Source: Pectobacterium parmentieri
GTDB lineage: Bacteria > Pseudomonadota > Gammaproteobacteria > Enterobacterales > Enterobacteriaceae
Reading direction: 5' to 3'
Assembly: GCF_001742145.1 (NCBI RefSeq)
Contig: NZ_CP015749.1
Location: 2,480,001 to 2,544,000 of the forward strand
DNA: 64,000 nt
The stretch's first letter is position 1. Each line of letters begins with the position of its first letter. The notes under the pieces are model-generated. The model searched no databases. It had not been told where the DNA came from and saw only the letters and a program-made list of their open reading frames with translations. Below, one piece after another: positions 11,750-22,928 of the stretch. Both the position numbers and the translations under genes were made by a program.

Positions 11750-11810
11750 TATACCCTCATCTTTCAAATCGCAAATGCGTTGGCTACCTGCGCCTTGAAA
11801 TCTATTGGGT
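11750..11810. repeat. Short copy of the enterobacterial intergenic repeat family
   Basis: The ends read tataccctcatctttcaa on the left and cttgaaatctattgggt on the right, and gccaacgca is found inside on the minus strand. These are the end sequences of an imperfect palindromic intergenic repeat I recall from Pectobacterium, Serratia and Yersinia. The central part is deleted, leaving about 60 bp. It lies between nuoF and nuoG. Related longer copies lie at 28589-28712 and 32495-32700. Confidence 0.6.
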
Positions 11811-11815
11811 TTATG

Positions 11816-11839
11816 AGGGTGGCTTATTTGCGCCACCCT
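11816..11839 (-). repeat. Hairpin in the nuoF-nuoG linker
   Basis: A perfect 8-bp stem (agggtggc / gccaccct, 8-nt loop) stands just after the nuoF stop on the minus strand. It is not followed by T residues. It may stabilise the upstream message or act as a pause site inside the operon. Confidence 0.5.
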
Positions 11840-11880
11840 GCGGATACATTCACTGCATCTCGCACATGTTGAGCGATAGC

Positions 11881-13230
11881 TTACCAGCGCTCTTTCAACA
11901 GGTTAGGCTGGATACCGCCAATCGCTTTAAGATTGCCTAAATACTGTTTAGAGATACCCGCTTCGAATTCTTCCCGGAAATACTTGATGGCACTTTGCAA
12001 CGGTTCGACCGCACCTGGCGCATGCGCACAGAAGGTGTTACCCGGCCCGAGGAAACGGCAAAGCTGCTCCAGCGTTTCAATATCGCCAGGCTGGCCTTCG
12101 CCATTCTCCAGCGCACGCAGAATCTTCACGCTCCACGGCAAACCATCACGGCACGGCGTACACCAGCCACAGGATTCACGAGCGAAGAACTCTTCGAGGT
12201 TACGCGTTAACGAGACCATATTGATTTCGTGATCGACAGCCATCGCCAGCGCAGTGCCCATACGGCTACCTGCTTTTGCAATGTGCTCAAAATCCATCGG
12301 CAGATCGAGATGGCTTTCCGTCAGGAAATCCGTACCTGCACCGCCCGGCTGCCAGGCTTTCAGCTTCAGACCATCGCGCATGCCGCCCGCGTAGTCTTCC
12401 AGAATCTCGCGCGCGGTGGTGCCGAAAGGCAGTTCCCACAGGCCCGGATTCTTGACGCGGCCAGAGAAGCCCATCAGTTTCGTGCCGGCATCTTTACTTT
12501 TACCGGCAGACAGCCCCTGATACCACGCCGCACCGTGCTCGATAATCGCCGGTACGTTACACAGCGTTTCCACGTTGTTGACGCAGGTCGGCTTACCCCA
12601 AACGCCCGCAGACGCCGGGAACGGCGGCTTGGAACGCGGATTGGCACGACGGCCTTCCAGCGAGTTAATCAATGCAGTTTCTTCACCGCAGATATAACGC
12701 CCCGCCCCCGTATGCACGAACAGCTCGAAATCGAACCCGCTGCCCAGAATATTCTTGCCCAGCAGACCAGCGGCTTTTGCTTCTTCAATTGCGCGGCGCA
12801 GGTTAACTGCAGCTTCGATGTATTCACCACGCAGGAAGATGTAGCCGCGGTAGGCTTTCAGCGCAAACGCGCTGATTAGCATGCCTTCAACCAGCAGATG
12901 AGGCTCTTGCTCCATCAGCAGGCGGTCTTTATAAGTACCCGGCTCCATCTCATCTGCGTTACATAGCAGGTAGCGGATGTTCATGCTTTCGTCTTTCGGC
13001 ATCAGGCTCCACTTCAGGCCTGTTGAAAAGCCCGCACCGCCACGCCCTTTCAGGCCAGCGTCTTTAACCAGTGAGACCACTTCATCCTGTGCCATGCCCG
13101 TTAACGCTTTTTGCGCGGCGACATAACCGTTTTTGCTGCGATAGTCATCCAGCCACACCGGCTGTTTGTCTGCGCGTAAACGCCAGGTCAGAGGATGCTG
13201 CTCAGCCGTCAGAACAATGTCTTTACTCAT
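11881..13230 (-). CDS. nuoF: NADH-quinone oxidoreductase subunit F (NADH/FMN)
   Basis: NuoF binds NADH and FMN and carries cluster N3, forming the electron entry of complex I. It has 449 residues. The glycine-rich FMN/NADH loops [15 protein letters not shown] (about residue 60) and [19 protein letters not shown] (about residue 172) are intact, as are the [4Fe-4S] cysteines in [12 protein letters not shown] near residue 350. The start overlaps the nuoE stop. A 187-base linker, unusually long for this operon, separates it from nuoG. Confidence 0.97.
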   Translation of the reverse strand: MSKDIVLTAEQHPLTWRLRADKQPVWLDDYRSKNGYVAAQKALTGMAQDEVVSLVKDAGLKGRGGAGFSTGLKWSLMPKDESMNIRYLLCNADEMEPGTYKDRLLMEQEPHLLVEGMLISAFALKAYRGYIFLRGEYIEAAVNLRRAIEEAKAAGLLGKNILGSGFDFELFVHTGAGRYICGEETALINSLEGRRANPRSKPPFPASAGVWGKPTCVNNVETLCNVPAIIEHGAAWYQGLSAGKSKDAGTKLMGFSGRVKNPGLWELPFGTTAREILEDYAGGMRDGLKLKAWQPGGAGTDFLTESHLDLPMDFEHIAKAGSRMGTALAMAVDHEINMVSLTRNLEEFFARESCGWCTPCRDGLPWSVKILRALENGEGQPGDIETLEQLCRFLGPGNTFCAHAPGAVEPLQSAIKYFREEFEAGISKQYLGNLKAIGGIQPNLLKERW

Positions 13231-13772
13231 TGATACTGCTCCAATAACGTTTCAATACCTTCCGGCGTCACATGGCTGTGGGTATCGTCATCAATCATCA
13301 TTGATGGCCCTTTATCACAGTTCCCCAGGCAGCAGGTCGGCAACAGCGTGAAACGTCCATCGAACGTTGTCTGTCCCGGTTTGATGCTGAGCTTACGCTC
13401 CAGCGCAGCCTGAACGCCCTGGTAGCCATTGATGTGGCACACGACGCTGTCGCAATAGCGAATAATGTGACGTCCGACAGGCTGGCGATAAATCTGGCTG
13501 TAGAACGTAGCCACGCCTTCCACATCACTGGCCGGGATACCCAGCAAGTCGGCAATCGCGTGGATAGCCCCATCCGGCACCCAACCGCGTTCTTTTTGCA
13601 CAATTTTCAGTGCTTCAATTGATGCGGCACGTGCATCTTCATAGTGATGTTTTTCGTGCTCAATGGCGTCACGTTCAGCGTCACTCAATACAAAAGTACT
13701 TTCTTTTGTCAGCGAATCGGCAGCCGGTTGTCCCAGAGCGTCAATATGATCGTGATTGTTGTGATCATGCAT
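13227..13772 (-). CDS. nuoE: NADH-quinone oxidoreductase subunit E ([2Fe-2S])
   Basis: NuoE is a thioredoxin-fold subunit that carries the off-path [2Fe-2S] cluster N1a. Its four cysteine ligands are visible in [13 protein letters not shown] and CCLGNC. It has 181 residues against 166 in E. coli; the extra length is a His/Asp-rich N-terminus (MHDHNNHDH). It lies two bases after nuoCD and overlaps nuoF. Confidence 0.96.
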   Translation of the reverse strand: MHDHNNHDHIDALGQPAADSLTKESTFVLSDAERDAIEHEKHHYEDARAASIEALKIVQKERGWVPDGAIHAIADLLGIPASDVEGVATFYSQIYRQPVGRHIIRYCDSVVCHINGYQGVQAALERKLSIKPGQTTFDGRFTLLPTCCLGNCDKGPSMMIDDDTHSHVTPEGIETLLEQYQ

Positions 13773-13774
13773 AG

Positions 13775-15574
13775 TTAGCGGTCCACATCTGACATTACGA
13801 AATCAATACTGCCGAGGTAAACGATCAGATCGGATACCAAACACCCGCGAATTACAGAAGGAATCTGTTGCAGATGCGCATAGCTCGGCGTGCGAATACG
13901 GGTACGGTAGCTCATCGTGCCGCCGTCACTGGTCAGGTAATAGCTGTTGATACCTTTTGTTGCCTCAACCATCTGGAATGATTCATTGGCAGGCATCACC
14001 GGTCCCCAGGAAACCTGGAGGAAGTGGTTAATCAGCGTATCAATATGCTGCAACGTGCGCTCTTTTGGTGGCGGCGTCGTCAGCGGGTGATCCGCTTTGA
14101 ACGGCCCTTCCGGCATGTTCTTGAGGCACTGATCCAGAATCCGCAGGCTCTGACGCAGCTCTTCAACTTTCAGCATAACGCGGCTATAGCAATCGCTGAT
14201 GCCGTCGCCTACTGGCACTTCAAAGTCAAAGTTTTCATAGCCGGAATAGGGACGCCATTTACGCACGTCGAAACCGATGCCGGTGGCGCGCAAACCCGCC
14301 CCCGTTACGCCCCATTCCAATGCTTCTTTCGCATTGTAGGCAGCCACACCCTGAGTACGTCCTTTCAGAATGGTGTTCTGTAACGCGGATTTGACATAGG
14401 TATCAAGGCGGGCCGGCATCCAATCAAGGAATTCGCGCAGCAGACGTTCCCAGCCGCGTGGCAGATCGTGCGCCACACCGCCAATACGGAACCAGGCTGG
14501 GTGCATACGGAAACCGGTAATCGCTTCAACCAAATCGTAAATTTTCTGGCGGTCCGTAAATGCAAAAAACACCGGTGTCATTGCGCCGACGTCCTGAATA
14601 TAGGTACTGATGTACAGCAGATGGCTATTAATACGGAACAGTTCGGACAGCATCACACGAATCGTTTTGACGCGATCCGGTACCTCAATACCCGCCAGTT
14701 TCTCAACGGCCAGCACATACGGCATTTCGTTAACGCAGCCGCCAAGGTATTCAATACGGTCAGTGTAAGGAATGTAGCTATGCCAGGATTGACGCTCGCC
14801 CATTTTCTCTGCGCCACGATGGTGGTAACCCACATCAGGCACGCAGTCGACGATTTCTTCACCATCCAATTGCAGGATAATACGGAAGGCACCGTGTGAA
14901 GAGGGGTGGTTGGGACCGAGGTTGAGGAACATGAAATCCTCATTCTCCGTGCCGCGCTTCATGCCCCATTCTTCTGGTTTGAACGTCAGCGACTCCATTT
15001 CCAGATCTTCTTTCTGCTTGGTCAGCTCGAAAGGATCGAATTCGGTCGCACGCGCCGGATAATCTTTACGCAGTGGATGCCCTTCCCACGTCTGCGGCAT
15101 CATGATGCGCGTCAGATTTGGGTGACCATCGAAGGTCATGCCGAACATCTCCCACGTTTCCCGCTCATACCAGTTGGCATTCGGAAACAGTTTGGTCACG
15201 GTCGGCAAATGCAGATCACTCTCGGCCAACGCGACTTTTAGCATGATGTCGCGGTTACGCTCGATAGAAATTAAGTGATAAAAAACGGAGTAGTCGGCAG
15301 CAGGTAAACCTTCACGATGGGTACGCAGACGCTCATCCATACCGTGCAGGTCAAACAGCATGACATAAGGCTTTGGCTGTTTTTTCAGGAATGTGACAAC
15401 ATCGAGTAATTGCTCACGTTTAACCCACACAACGGGAATACCCGTGCGGGTTGCCTGTACAGTAAATGAATCTGGTCCAAAACGGTTACACAGTTCGCCA
15501 ACGACCGGATCATTAAGATGATCGCGAGTTTGCCAGCCTGGCTGAGCGAGATCGTGTGTCGTTAAATCTGTCAT
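13775..15574 (-). CDS. nuoC: NADH-quinone oxidoreductase fused subunits C/D
   Basis: This 599-residue protein fuses NuoC (about residues 1-190, 30-kDa subunit with [12 protein letters not shown] and HPLRKDYP) to NuoD (49-kDa subunit, from about residue 210, with [15 protein letters not shown] and [15 protein letters not shown]). The NuoD half resembles the large subunit of NiFe hydrogenase and lines the quinone pocket. The fusion is the normal state in Enterobacterales and is not an assembly artefact. The symbol nuoCD is also used. Confidence 0.97.
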   Translation of the reverse strand: MTDLTTHDLAQPGWQTRDHLNDPVVGELCNRFGPDSFTVQATRTGIPVVWVKREQLLDVVTFLKKQPKPYVMLFDLHGMDERLRTHREGLPAADYSVFYHLISIERNRDIMLKVALAESDLHLPTVTKLFPNANWYERETWEMFGMTFDGHPNLTRIMMPQTWEGHPLRKDYPARATEFDPFELTKQKEDLEMESLTFKPEEWGMKRGTENEDFMFLNLGPNHPSSHGAFRIILQLDGEEIVDCVPDVGYHHRGAEKMGERQSWHSYIPYTDRIEYLGGCVNEMPYVLAVEKLAGIEVPDRVKTIRVMLSELFRINSHLLYISTYIQDVGAMTPVFFAFTDRQKIYDLVEAITGFRMHPAWFRIGGVAHDLPRGWERLLREFLDWMPARLDTYVKSALQNTILKGRTQGVAAYNAKEALEWGVTGAGLRATGIGFDVRKWRPYSGYENFDFEVPVGDGISDCYSRVMLKVEELRQSLRILDQCLKNMPEGPFKADHPLTTPPPKERTLQHIDTLINHFLQVSWGPVMPANESFQMVEATKGINSYYLTSDGGTMSYRTRIRTPSYAHLQQIPSVIRGCLVSDLIVYLGSIDFVMSDVDR

Positions 15575-15672
15575 AAATATGTCACCACATTAAATGTGCT
15601 ATTTCTGTATCTGATAATGACCGCACACTATTATCGGGGTATTACACGGCCACCGGATTTATCAGCTACAGG

Positions 15673-16347
15673 TCAAATCTCATCAGGCGAACGCAGGTTG
15701 GTCACTGCGATTCTCTCGCCGCGTTTGCGCTCACGCTCAGATTGCATATTGGCGCGGTAAACGCCCTGTTCACCTACCACCCATGACAGAGGACGGCGTT
15801 CTTTACCGATGGATTCTTTCAGCAGCAGCAGCGCTTGCATGTAGGCTTCTGGACGCGGAGGGCAGCCCGGAATATACACATCAACGGGCAGGAATTTATC
15901 TACACCTTGGACAACGGAATAGATATCGTACATACCGCCAGAGTTAGCGCACGCGCCCATAGAGATAACCCATTTAGGCTCAAGCATCTGCTCGTACAGA
16001 CGCTGAATAACAGGAGCCATTTTGGTAAAACAGGTTCCTGCTACGACCATGAAGTCAGCCTGACGTGGCGACGCACGCAGAACCTCGGCACCAAAGCGTG
16101 CAACGTCATGAACGGCGGTAAATGACGTCACCATTTCTACATAGCAACAGGAAAGGCCAAAGTTATACGGCCACAGGGAGTTCTGACGACCCCAGTTCAC
16201 CGTATCGTGCAATGCATGTTCCAGTTTGCCCATGTAGACACTGCGGTGAACATGTTGCTCCAGAGGGTCGGAAACGGTCTCCTGACGTTGCAGGGGATAA
16301 CGGTCATTCTCACCGTCCGGCTCTATGCGGGTGAGCGTATAGTCCAT
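15673..16347 (-). CDS. nuoB: NADH-quinone oxidoreductase subunit B ([4Fe-4S] N2)
   Basis: NuoB carries cluster N2, the last electron carrier before quinone. It has 224 residues (E. coli 220). The N2 ligands are visible: the adjacent cysteines in GLSCCYVEM, a further Cys in [12 protein letters not shown] and one in [10 protein letters not shown]. It is 17 bases after nuoA, and a 98-base gap follows before nuoCD. Confidence 0.97.
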   Translation of the reverse strand: MDYTLTRIEPDGENDRYPLQRQETVSDPLEQHVHRSVYMGKLEHALHDTVNWGRQNSLWPYNFGLSCCYVEMVTSFTAVHDVARFGAEVLRASPRQADFMVVAGTCFTKMAPVIQRLYEQMLEPKWVISMGACANSGGMYDIYSVVQGVDKFLPVDVYIPGCPPRPEAYMQALLLLKESIGKERRPLSWVVGEQGVYRANMQSERERKRGERIAVTNLRSPDEI

Positions 16348-16364
16348 CTTAAAATGCCTCGCTG

Positions 16365-16805
16365 TTACTGCGGATGAGTGTTGGTAGTGTTGATGATGTC
16401 TGATTTGACGACTTGTCTCTTGGAACGAACCGGGGTCCAGTCAAGTGCCCCAACGCGAACCAGATAAACCAAACCAGCCAACAGCACCAAAATGAAAATG
16501 GTTGCTTCAATGAAGCCAATCCAGCCGCTTTCTTTGATAGACACCGCCCAAGCGTAGAGATAGAGGGCTTCAACGTCGAAGATAACGAAGAACATAGCGA
16601 CAAGATAAAATTTAGCAGACAGACGTAACCGCGCTGAACCCACGGAATCGATCCCGGATTCATAAGGTACGTTTTTGGCTCTGCCTTTTGCTCTCCCACC
16701 CAGCAAGAATCCGCCGGTCAGCATGAAGACGCAAAGGCCTATGGCGATGATAAGGAATAGCGCAAACGCCCAATGATGGGCGAGGATTTCAGTAGTTGTT
16801 GACAT
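16365..16805 (-). CDS. nuoA: NADH-quinone oxidoreductase subunit A
   Basis: NuoA is a three-helix membrane subunit of complex I (ND3 homologue) of 146 residues. The conserved loop with the quinone-site cysteine region is replaced, as in other enterobacteria, by [11 protein letters not shown], and the helix [15 protein letters not shown] carries the conserved acidic residues. It is the first gene of the operon. Confidence 0.96.
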   Translation of the reverse strand: MSTTTEILAHHWAFALFLIIAIGLCVFMLTGGFLLGGRAKGRAKNVPYESGIDSVGSARLRLSAKFYLVAMFFVIFDVEALYLYAWAVSIKESGWIGFIEATIFILVLLAGLVYLVRVGALDWTPVRSKRQVVKSDIINTTNTHPQ

Positions 16806-17425
16806 TCTCTTTGCTTACTCATCAAAAGTGGCGAGTAATATCTCTGCTCTGTTATCGGCAGTTAATGCGCCACATCGATTAAAAGGAAGGATTAATAACC
16901 ACAAAAAAGCACGGAAACGTATCAGGTAAGCCTTGCTTGGTATGGTTGAGCCCCTAAATTTGTAACCTTTTTTTCAACCTTACTAAAAATAACAGTACAT
17001 TACTTTACATGCACGCTGTTTTGTTAACATTTTGTGTTCTCACCCGTAGCTAAATCGAGTCAGTGCCTTCCTCAGTTAACCAGAGCGCAGCGGCATAAAA
17101 AGCAAGTTTGCAGCGTCACTATACCATTTCCACAGAAAATGCCTGTTCCCCCATGTGGTTATTAGGGGTATTTTTTGATCCAGCACACATTTTTACCAAT
17201 TTAGTTAGTAAAAAAATCACACAGATTCAGGACAAGGAGGGATGTCATTTTCCATAACATAATTTTAAAAAAATAGAACCGCTGTTTTATAACAAGAAAT
17301 GGCGTCTTATTTCCCTACACCTAGACTATTGATACCAAATGGAAAATGCAAAGCGGGAGAAAACTGGAGAAATTAGCTCAATAAGACGCTGCCTACCGGG
17401 TTTAACACATTAGTCATAAATCATC
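16806..17425. promoter_or_regulatory. Upstream region of the nuo operon, gene-free
   Basis: About 675 bases separate nuoA from the end of hexA, and no convincing gene is present. The sequence is AT-rich, with several A/T runs around 16960-17040 and 17200-17290. Long leaders before nuoA are usual in enterobacteria, where ArcA, NarL and others act, but I cannot assign individual sites or a single -10/-35 pair with confidence. Confidence 0.5.
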
Positions 17426-17461
17426 ATCATTCGGGGTGCGTCCCTACCCTCCCCGAATGAT
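17426..17461 (-). terminator. Hairpin after hexA
   Basis: An 11-bp perfect stem (atcattcgggg / ccccgaatgat, 14-nt loop) follows the hexA stop by about 20 bases. There is no strong T-tract on the minus strand; it is the only candidate terminator for hexA. Confidence 0.5.
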
Positions 17462-17480
17462 AGTTAACTACCCATTACGA

Positions 17481-18431
17481 TTAGATCGCGCCCTTCAGCG
17501 ACGAATCAGAAGACAACTTTCCATTCACGCTATTTGCCAACATACTGACAGGCGTAATGTGAGAAGGCTTCCCTGATTCAATCACATTGAAGATTGCCGT
17601 CGCCAGTTCATTCTCCTGGTTAGAATTCTGGCAAAGAAAATAACGAGTTTCAGGCAATCTCGGCAACCCTTCCTCTTCGCCCAACACCCGTAGTTCTGGA
17701 CTCATCATTTCGACCGAACGCACAGTGATACCCATGCCTGCCTTCACGGCGGCACGCACAGCAGAGAGCGTTGAAGCCACATAGGCGATTCGCCAAGGGA
17801 TCCCTGCGGCCGTCAGTTGCTGCGTGGCCAACGAACGGAAAGGGCTTGGCTCATCCAGCACAACCAAAGGCACAGGTTCTTGCGCCCGGAACTGATAATC
17901 CGCCGCGCAATACCATAACGTCGGGGAACTACGCAATAGCACATGAGGAAACAGCACATCGCTCATTGTGGTAATGACCAGATCTATTTTCCCCTGATTC
18001 AGCATATCCATCATTTCAGCACTACGTTTTATACTGACGTTGACGGAGAGTTTAGGAAATACGGATGCTACCCGATGTAAGATATAAGGAAGGATGGTGT
18101 CTGCCGTATCGTCAGACGCCCCAATGGTTAGCGTGCCTTGGATATCACTGTACATTAATGAAATACAGGCTTCATCATTGAATTGTAATATTTTTCTGGC
18201 ATAACCTAGGAATTGTATACCATGTTCGGTCAGCAATTTATTACGCCCGTGCCGGGCAAAAAGCTCCTTTCCGATGAGTTGCTCCAGCCGCTGCATCTGC
18301 TGGCTGACAGCCGATTGAGTCCGATTGACTGCCGCCGCCGCCGCCGCAAATGTATTTAAATCTGCAACGGCAACAAACGTCCTCAGTAAATCAAGATCGA
18401 GATTAAGTACTGGTCGATTTGCACTGGTCAT
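17481..18431 (-). CDS. hexA: LysR-type regulator HexA/LrhA/PecT
   Basis: This LysR-family regulator has an N-terminal winged helix (residues about 10-70, with [20 protein letters not shown]) and a C-terminal sensor domain. It is the clear counterpart of E. coli LrhA by sequence and by its position between nuo and alaA. In soft-rot Erwinia the same protein is called HexA, or PecT in Dickeya, and represses exoenzymes and motility. The start at ATG 18431 (MTSANRP) matches LrhA; a GTG at 18443 is possible. The gene is read away from alaA, with about 500 bases of shared upstream DNA, a usual place for autoregulation. Confidence 0.92.
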   Translation of the reverse strand: MTSANRPVLNLDLDLLRTFVAVADLNTFAAAAAAVNRTQSAVSQQMQRLEQLIGKELFARHGRNKLLTEHGIQFLGYARKILQFNDEACISLMYSDIQGTLTIGASDDTADTILPYILHRVASVFPKLSVNVSIKRSAEMMDMLNQGKIDLVITTMSDVLFPHVLLRSSPTLWYCAADYQFRAQEPVPLVVLDEPSPFRSLATQQLTAAGIPWRIAYVASTLSAVRAAVKAGMGITVRSVEMMSPELRVLGEEEGLPRLPETRYFLCQNSNQENELATAIFNVIESGKPSHITPVSMLANSVNGKLSSDSSLKGAI

Positions 18432-18931
18432 ACGATTTTTCACTTATCTATTTTAATTTTAACAAAATATTCCTGGTGTTTTATTACATGTACAGGTAAT
18501 GACCGATACATTTAAAGACACTATCGCAGACGCACGATAAGGGCAAAAAAATACTTATATTTCGTTACCCCTATCGCCTTTCCATTGGTAAGACATCACA
18601 TAATTAAATGGCTCACCTGCCTTAATCCTTTATTCAATAACAACGACACGTTCTTTTTATTTCATCCTGCGAAATAAATACGCTCCACGCGTAAATAAAC
18701 ACGCTATCCCTGTCACCCAATTCTGGCGCTAAAAAGTGCGGCCTGAACGGTTATCCGCCCCCTACAATATCGCACCATTCGACGAGTACACAACCATATA
18801 GTGCAGATGCGCAATCATTTGCAGCGAAAGCGATAATCATTCTTCAAAAGGTACTTTAGGAGGAGTACATTAAGCAGGTTATGCTATTCCGTATGGGAAT
18901 ATGCGCTCTCTGCAAAAGGTTCGTACTATTT
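18432..18931. promoter_or_regulatory. Divergent promoter region of hexA and alaA
   Basis: Roughly 500 bases between the divergent genes hold both promoters. The sequence is AT-rich near hexA. Its right end has a perfect AGGAGG at 18858-18863 that lies 17 bases before the ATG at 18881 and far from the alaA ATG, with only an ATT codon at normal spacing. I see no other gene here. Confidence 0.5.
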
Positions 18932-20146
18932 ATGTCTCCGATTGAAAAATCCAAGAAACTGGAGAACGTATGCTATGACATCCGTGGCCCAGTTCTAAAG
19001 GAAGCCAAGCGGCTTGAAGAAGAAGGTAATAAGGTCCTTAAACTGAATATTGGCAACCCTGCGCCTTTCGGCTTTGAGGCACCGGACGAAATTCTGGTCG
19101 ATGTCATCCGTAACCTGCCAACAGCACAGGGCTACTGTGATTCCAAAGGGCTCTATTCCGCCCGTAAAGCCATCGTTCAGCACTATCAGGCGCGGGATAT
19201 GCGCGATATGACGGTTGAAGACGTCTATATTGGCAACGGTGTTTCCGAACTCATTGTACAATCCATGCAGGCGCTGCTCAATCCGGGCGATGAAATGCTG
19301 GTTCCCGCACCGGATTACCCTCTCTGGACCGCGGCGGTTTCCCTGTCTAACGGCAATGCCGTTCACTATCTCTGCGATGAGTCCTCCGATTGGTTCCCCG
19401 ATCTGGATGATATCCGCAAAAAGATCACTGCTAACACTCGCGGTATTGTCATCATCAACCCGAACAACCCGACGGGTGCGGTCTACAGCAAAGAACTGTT
19501 GCTGGATATCGTGTCTATCGCGCGTGAACATAACCTGATTATTTTCGCCGACGAAATTTACGACAAAATTCTGTATGACGATGCGCAACACCACTCGATT
19601 GCCGCTCTGGCACCGGACCTGCTGACAGTCACGTTCAACGGGCTGTCCAAGACATACCGTGTGGCAGGTTTCCGTCAAGGCTGGATGGTACTGAACGGCC
19701 CGAAAAAACACGCAAAAGGCTATATTGAAGGACTCGAAATGCTGGCTTCAATGCGTTTGTGTGCCAACGTGCCGATGCAGCATGCGATTCAGACCGCGTT
19801 GGGGGGATATCAAAGCATCAGCGAATTTATTCAACCCGGTGGGCGCCTGTATGAACAGCGTAACCGCTCCTGGGAATTGATCAATCAAATCCCCGGCGTA
19901 TCGTGCGTAAAACCACGAGGGGCGCTCTATATGTTCCCACGCATTGATGCCAAGCGCTTTAATATCCATGACGACCAAAAACTGGTACTGGATCTGCTGT
20001 TGCAGGAAAAAGTGCTACTGGTTCAGGGCACAGCGTTTAACTGGCCTTACCCAGACCATGTACGCATCGTCACGCTACCGCGTATTGATGAGCTGGACAT
20101 GGCAATCCACAAATTAGGGCGTTTCCTGGGGCATTATCATCAATAA
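18932..20146 (+). CDS. alaA: Glutamate-pyruvate aminotransferase AlaA
   Basis: AlaA is a fold-type I, PLP-dependent aminotransferase that makes alanine from pyruvate and glutamate. It has 404 residues and is near identical to the E. coli enzyme. PLP contacts are visible: NPNNPTG, DEIYDKI, and the Schiff-base lysine in NGLSKTYRVAGFR. The start MSPIEKSKKLENV at 18932 matches E. coli. The frame is open upstream to 18860, including ATG 18881, but that extension has no counterpart in the family. Confidence 0.95.
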   Translation: MSPIEKSKKLENVCYDIRGPVLKEAKRLEEEGNKVLKLNIGNPAPFGFEAPDEILVDVIRNLPTAQGYCDSKGLYSARKAIVQHYQARDMRDMTVEDVYIGNGVSELIVQSMQALLNPGDEMLVPAPDYPLWTAAVSLSNGNAVHYLCDESSDWFPDLDDIRKKITANTRGIVIINPNNPTGAVYSKELLLDIVSIAREHNLIIFADEIYDKILYDDAQHHSIAALAPDLLTVTFNGLSKTYRVAGFRQGWMVLNGPKKHAKGYIEGLEMLASMRLCANVPMQHAIQTALGGYQSISEFIQPGGRLYEQRNRSWELINQIPGVSCVKPRGALYMFPRIDAKRFNIHDDQKLVLDLLLQEKVLLVQGTAFNWPYPDHVRIVTLPRIDELDMAIHKLGRFLGHYHQ

Positions 20147-20169
20147 CCCAGCAGTAAGCGAATTTGCCA

Positions 20170-20194
20170 TCGCCGGGCAATCGTCGCCCGGCGA
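20170..20194 (+). terminator. GC-rich hairpin after alaA
   Basis: A 9-bp perfect stem (tcgccgggc / gcccggcga, 7-nt loop) begins 23 bases after the alaA stop. It is strong but not followed by T residues, so terminator function is uncertain. Confidence 0.45.
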
Positions 20195-20288
20195 AAACCA
20201 GACCTTCGTTTGCATAATTTTTGGCAAGTGCTCACAATAGACGCCCACGATATCGATATTTCACCGCGCTGTTGTCTGAGAGATCGCC

Positions 20289-20888
20289 ATGAATCAGAGC
20301 CACTTTTTCGCCCACTTATCCCGTCTGAAACTCATCAGCCGTTGGCCACTGATGCGCAACGTGCGCACGGAAAACGTCTCCGAGCACAGTCTTCAGGTTG
20401 CCTTTGTCGCTCACGCGCTGGCGGTAATCAAAAACCGTAAATTCGAGGGGAAGCTGAACGCAGAACGCATCGCGCTACTGGCGATGTATCATGATGCCAG
20501 CGAGGTGCTAACTGGCGACATGCCGACGCCGATCAAGTACTACAATGCGCAGATCGCGCATGAGTATAAGAAGATAGAGAAAATTGCCCAGCAGAAGCTG
20601 ATCGAAATGCTGCCGGAAGAGTTGCAGCAGGATTATCGGATGTTGCTGGATGACAACTACACCAGCGAAGAAGAGCGCGCCATCGTTAAGCAGGCAGACG
20701 CACTCTGCGCCTACCTGAAATGTTTGGAAGAATTATCCGCGGGCAACGCGGAATTCACGCTTGCTAAAGCGCGGCTGGAAAAAACATTGCAGTTGCGCCA
20801 CAGTCCGGAAATGGACTATTTCATGACAGTGTTCGTTCCCAGTTTCAGCCTGTCGCTCGACGAAATTAGTCAAGACTCTCCGTTATAG
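20289..20888 (+). CDS. yfbR: 5'-deoxynucleotidase YfbR
   Basis: YfbR is an HD-domain phosphohydrolase that removes the 5' phosphate from deoxyribonucleoside monophosphates and takes part in dUMP supply and nucleotide salvage. It has 199 residues, as in E. coli. The metal ligands are visible in [11 protein letters not shown] (first His) and [12 protein letters not shown] (the HD pair). It follows alaA in the same orientation after about 140 bases, as in E. coli. Confidence 0.94.
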   Translation: MNQSHFFAHLSRLKLISRWPLMRNVRTENVSEHSLQVAFVAHALAVIKNRKFEGKLNAERIALLAMYHDASEVLTGDMPTPIKYYNAQIAHEYKKIEKIAQQKLIEMLPEELQQDYRMLLDDNYTSEEERAIVKQADALCAYLKCLEELSAGNAEFTLAKARLEKTLQLRHSPEMDYFMTVFVPSFSLSLDEISQDSPL

Positions 20889-20906
20889 CGAACATCCGCT
20901 ATAACG
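20881..20906. terminator. Palindromic hairpin between convergent yfbR and yfbS
   Basis: A perfect 10-bp stem (cgttatagcg / cgctataacg, 6-nt loop) overlaps the yfbR stop codon and lies between two converging genes. It lacks T-tracts, so it would be a weak terminator at best. Confidence 0.4.
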
Positions 20907-20917
20907 AGCTGGACCCC

Positions 20918-22750
20918 TTAGAACGGATACAGCCACGGCACCATCACCACGCTGACAAGCATCACCAGTACGGTGAAGGGGACACCCATGCGCACAAAGT
21001 CCCCGAATTTATAACCGCCCGGCCCCAACACCAGCGTATTCACCGGTGACGATACAGGCGTCATAAACGCGGCAGATGCCGCAACGGCGATAATCATCGC
21101 AAAGGGATAAGGTGACACACCCATTTGCTTCGCCGCGGCAATCGCAATGGGTGCCATCAACACCGCCGTCGCCGTGTTGGAAATAAACAGGCCAATGATG
21201 GCACACAACACGAACAAACATACCAGCATCACATGCGGCCCGGCATTCCCGGCAACATCCATCAGGCCTTTAACAATCAACGCGACGCCGCCCGTTTGCT
21301 GCAACGCCAGCGCAAATGGCATCATCCCGACGATGAGAATAATACTTGGCCAGTGAATGGCTCGGTAGGCGCTTTCCATATCAATACAGCGGAACTTGCC
21401 CATCAACAAACAGGCGATCAGCGCGGCAACCGCATTCGGTATTTCATCCGTCAGCATCATCGCTACCATCAGCGCCAGACAAAACAGCGCGTGTGGAGCC
21501 TGACTCACCGCAGGTGCAACATCATCAACTTCAGCAGGAAGATTAAGCAACAGGAAGTCATTTTTCTGCATGTGCAGTTGCCGAATCATGCGCCAGTCAC
21601 CCATCACCAGCAGAATATCACCGAGCTGGAGCGGCTCATCAGCGAGGATACCGTCCAATGCTTCACCCGCTCGGCGGATCCCCACGACGCTCAGGCCATA
21701 GCGACTGCGAAATCCGACGTCGTAGAGCGTTTTTCCCAACAGCTCAGAATCGGGGATTAAAGAAACTTCTGCCATCCCCACATCGCGCGCTTGCTCAGAG
21801 AAATACTCACCGCGTAGTACCATCGGCTCAAGCCGCTGTGAGGTGCAAAATTCGCGTAAATCCACCTCAGATGCCGACATGTCGATCAGCAGTACATCAT
21901 TCAGACGAAGTTCGGTATTGCCAGCCACACTGATCATCACGCGGCGAAATTTACGCCAGCGTTCAATCCCAACCACATTCGCACCAAAGCGCTGACGCAG
22001 GCGTAAATCATCCAGACGGTGACCAATAAAAGGCGAGCCTGGGCGAATAGCCAACCGACGCGCCCTGCCCGTCAGTCGGTAATCGCGAATCAGATCGCGA
22101 AACGTTCTTCTCTTCCACATTTCTTTTGCTGTTGCCGTCTCAGCGTCGCCAAGCCAGTAACGTGCCACCATCATATACGCCACGCCCAGCAACAGGACTA
22201 CCATCCCTATCGGCGTCACGCTGAAGAACCCAAAACCCGCAACACCCTCACGCATCAGTTCGCTGCTCACTACCATATTCGGCGGCGTCGCCACCAGCGT
22301 CATCATGCCGCTAATCAGCCCAGCGAAACTCAGCGGCATCATCAGCCTTCCGGGAGAAATTTTCATCCGCGCGGAAACACTCAGTACTACGGGAATGAAA
22401 ATTGCGACAACGCCAGTGGAACTCATGAAAGCCCCCAACAGCGCAACGGTGACCATAAGCAAGATCAGCATCTTCATTTCACTGCTGCCCGCAACGCGCA
22501 CCAGCCAGTCACCAACCTGATAAGCAACACCGGTACGAACCAACCCTTCACCAATCACAAACAGGGCAGCAATCAATATCACATTAGGATCGCTGAACCC
22601 CACTAGCGCTTCAGATAGCGTCAGCGTGCCGCTCAGTACAAACGCGATGATGACCAACAGCGCGACGACGTCCATGCGTAATTTATTGGTGGTAAACAAC
22701 ACAATGGCGATCAGCAACAGGGATAAAACCCAGAGAAGTTCGCTATTCAA
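20918..22750 (-). CDS. yfbS: SLC13-family anion transporter with two RCK-C domains
   Basis: This 610-residue inner-membrane protein belongs to the divalent anion:sodium symporter (ArsB/NhaD-like, CitT) superfamily. It has about ten to twelve hydrophobic segments split by a central cytoplasmic region (about residues 210-390) that contains two TrkA-C type domains ([22 protein letters not shown] and [22 protein letters not shown] segments are recognisable). The length equals E. coli YfbS. The transported anion is unknown. It converges with yfbR and is upstream of no other minus-strand gene. Confidence 0.9.
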   Translation of the reverse strand: MNSELLWVLSLLLIAIVLFTTNKLRMDVVALLVIIAFVLSGTLTLSEALVGFSDPNVILIAALFVIGEGLVRTGVAYQVGDWLVRVAGSSEMKMLILLMVTVALLGAFMSSTGVVAIFIPVVLSVSARMKISPGRLMMPLSFAGLISGMMTLVATPPNMVVSSELMREGVAGFGFFSVTPIGMVVLLLGVAYMMVARYWLGDAETATAKEMWKRRTFRDLIRDYRLTGRARRLAIRPGSPFIGHRLDDLRLRQRFGANVVGIERWRKFRRVMISVAGNTELRLNDVLLIDMSASEVDLREFCTSQRLEPMVLRGEYFSEQARDVGMAEVSLIPDSELLGKTLYDVGFRSRYGLSVVGIRRAGEALDGILADEPLQLGDILLVMGDWRMIRQLHMQKNDFLLLNLPAEVDDVAPAVSQAPHALFCLALMVAMMLTDEIPNAVAALIACLLMGKFRCIDMESAYRAIHWPSIILIVGMMPFALALQQTGGVALIVKGLMDVAGNAGPHVMLVCLFVLCAIIGLFISNTATAVLMAPIAIAAAKQMGVSPYPFAMIIAVAASAAFMTPVSSPVNTLVLGPGGYKFGDFVRMGVPFTVLVMLVSVVMVPWLYPF

Positions 22751-22857
22751 AACGGTTCCCCTGACGGAAAATACAGAGTGAGAGGTGTAGGTTCAGCCTG
22801 CCACAAGAAAGGAAGCTAGCACCCATGCAGCTTGAAATACAACAGATATAGTCTGCC

Positions 22858-22888
22858 ATAAAAAAAACCTCACGGATGCGAGGTTTGA
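22858..22888 (-). terminator. Intrinsic terminator after hxpA (yfbT)
   Basis: On the minus strand the stem aaacctc / gaggttt (8-nt loop) runs into a T-tract of about eight residues, 40 bases after the yfbT stop. Confidence 0.8.
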
Positions 22889-22928
22889 TCATATTTAGTC
22901 ACAGTTCTGTCATTATATTACAGACGAG

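Noticed and set aside
13775..15574. Fused nuoC-nuoD considered as an unusual fusion
   Set aside because: The fusion is standard for Enterobacterales.
22821..22851. Possible decayed end of the intergenic repeat (gcagcttgaaatac and following bases)
   Set aside because: Only one arm is partly similar and neither the central stem nor the other arm is present.
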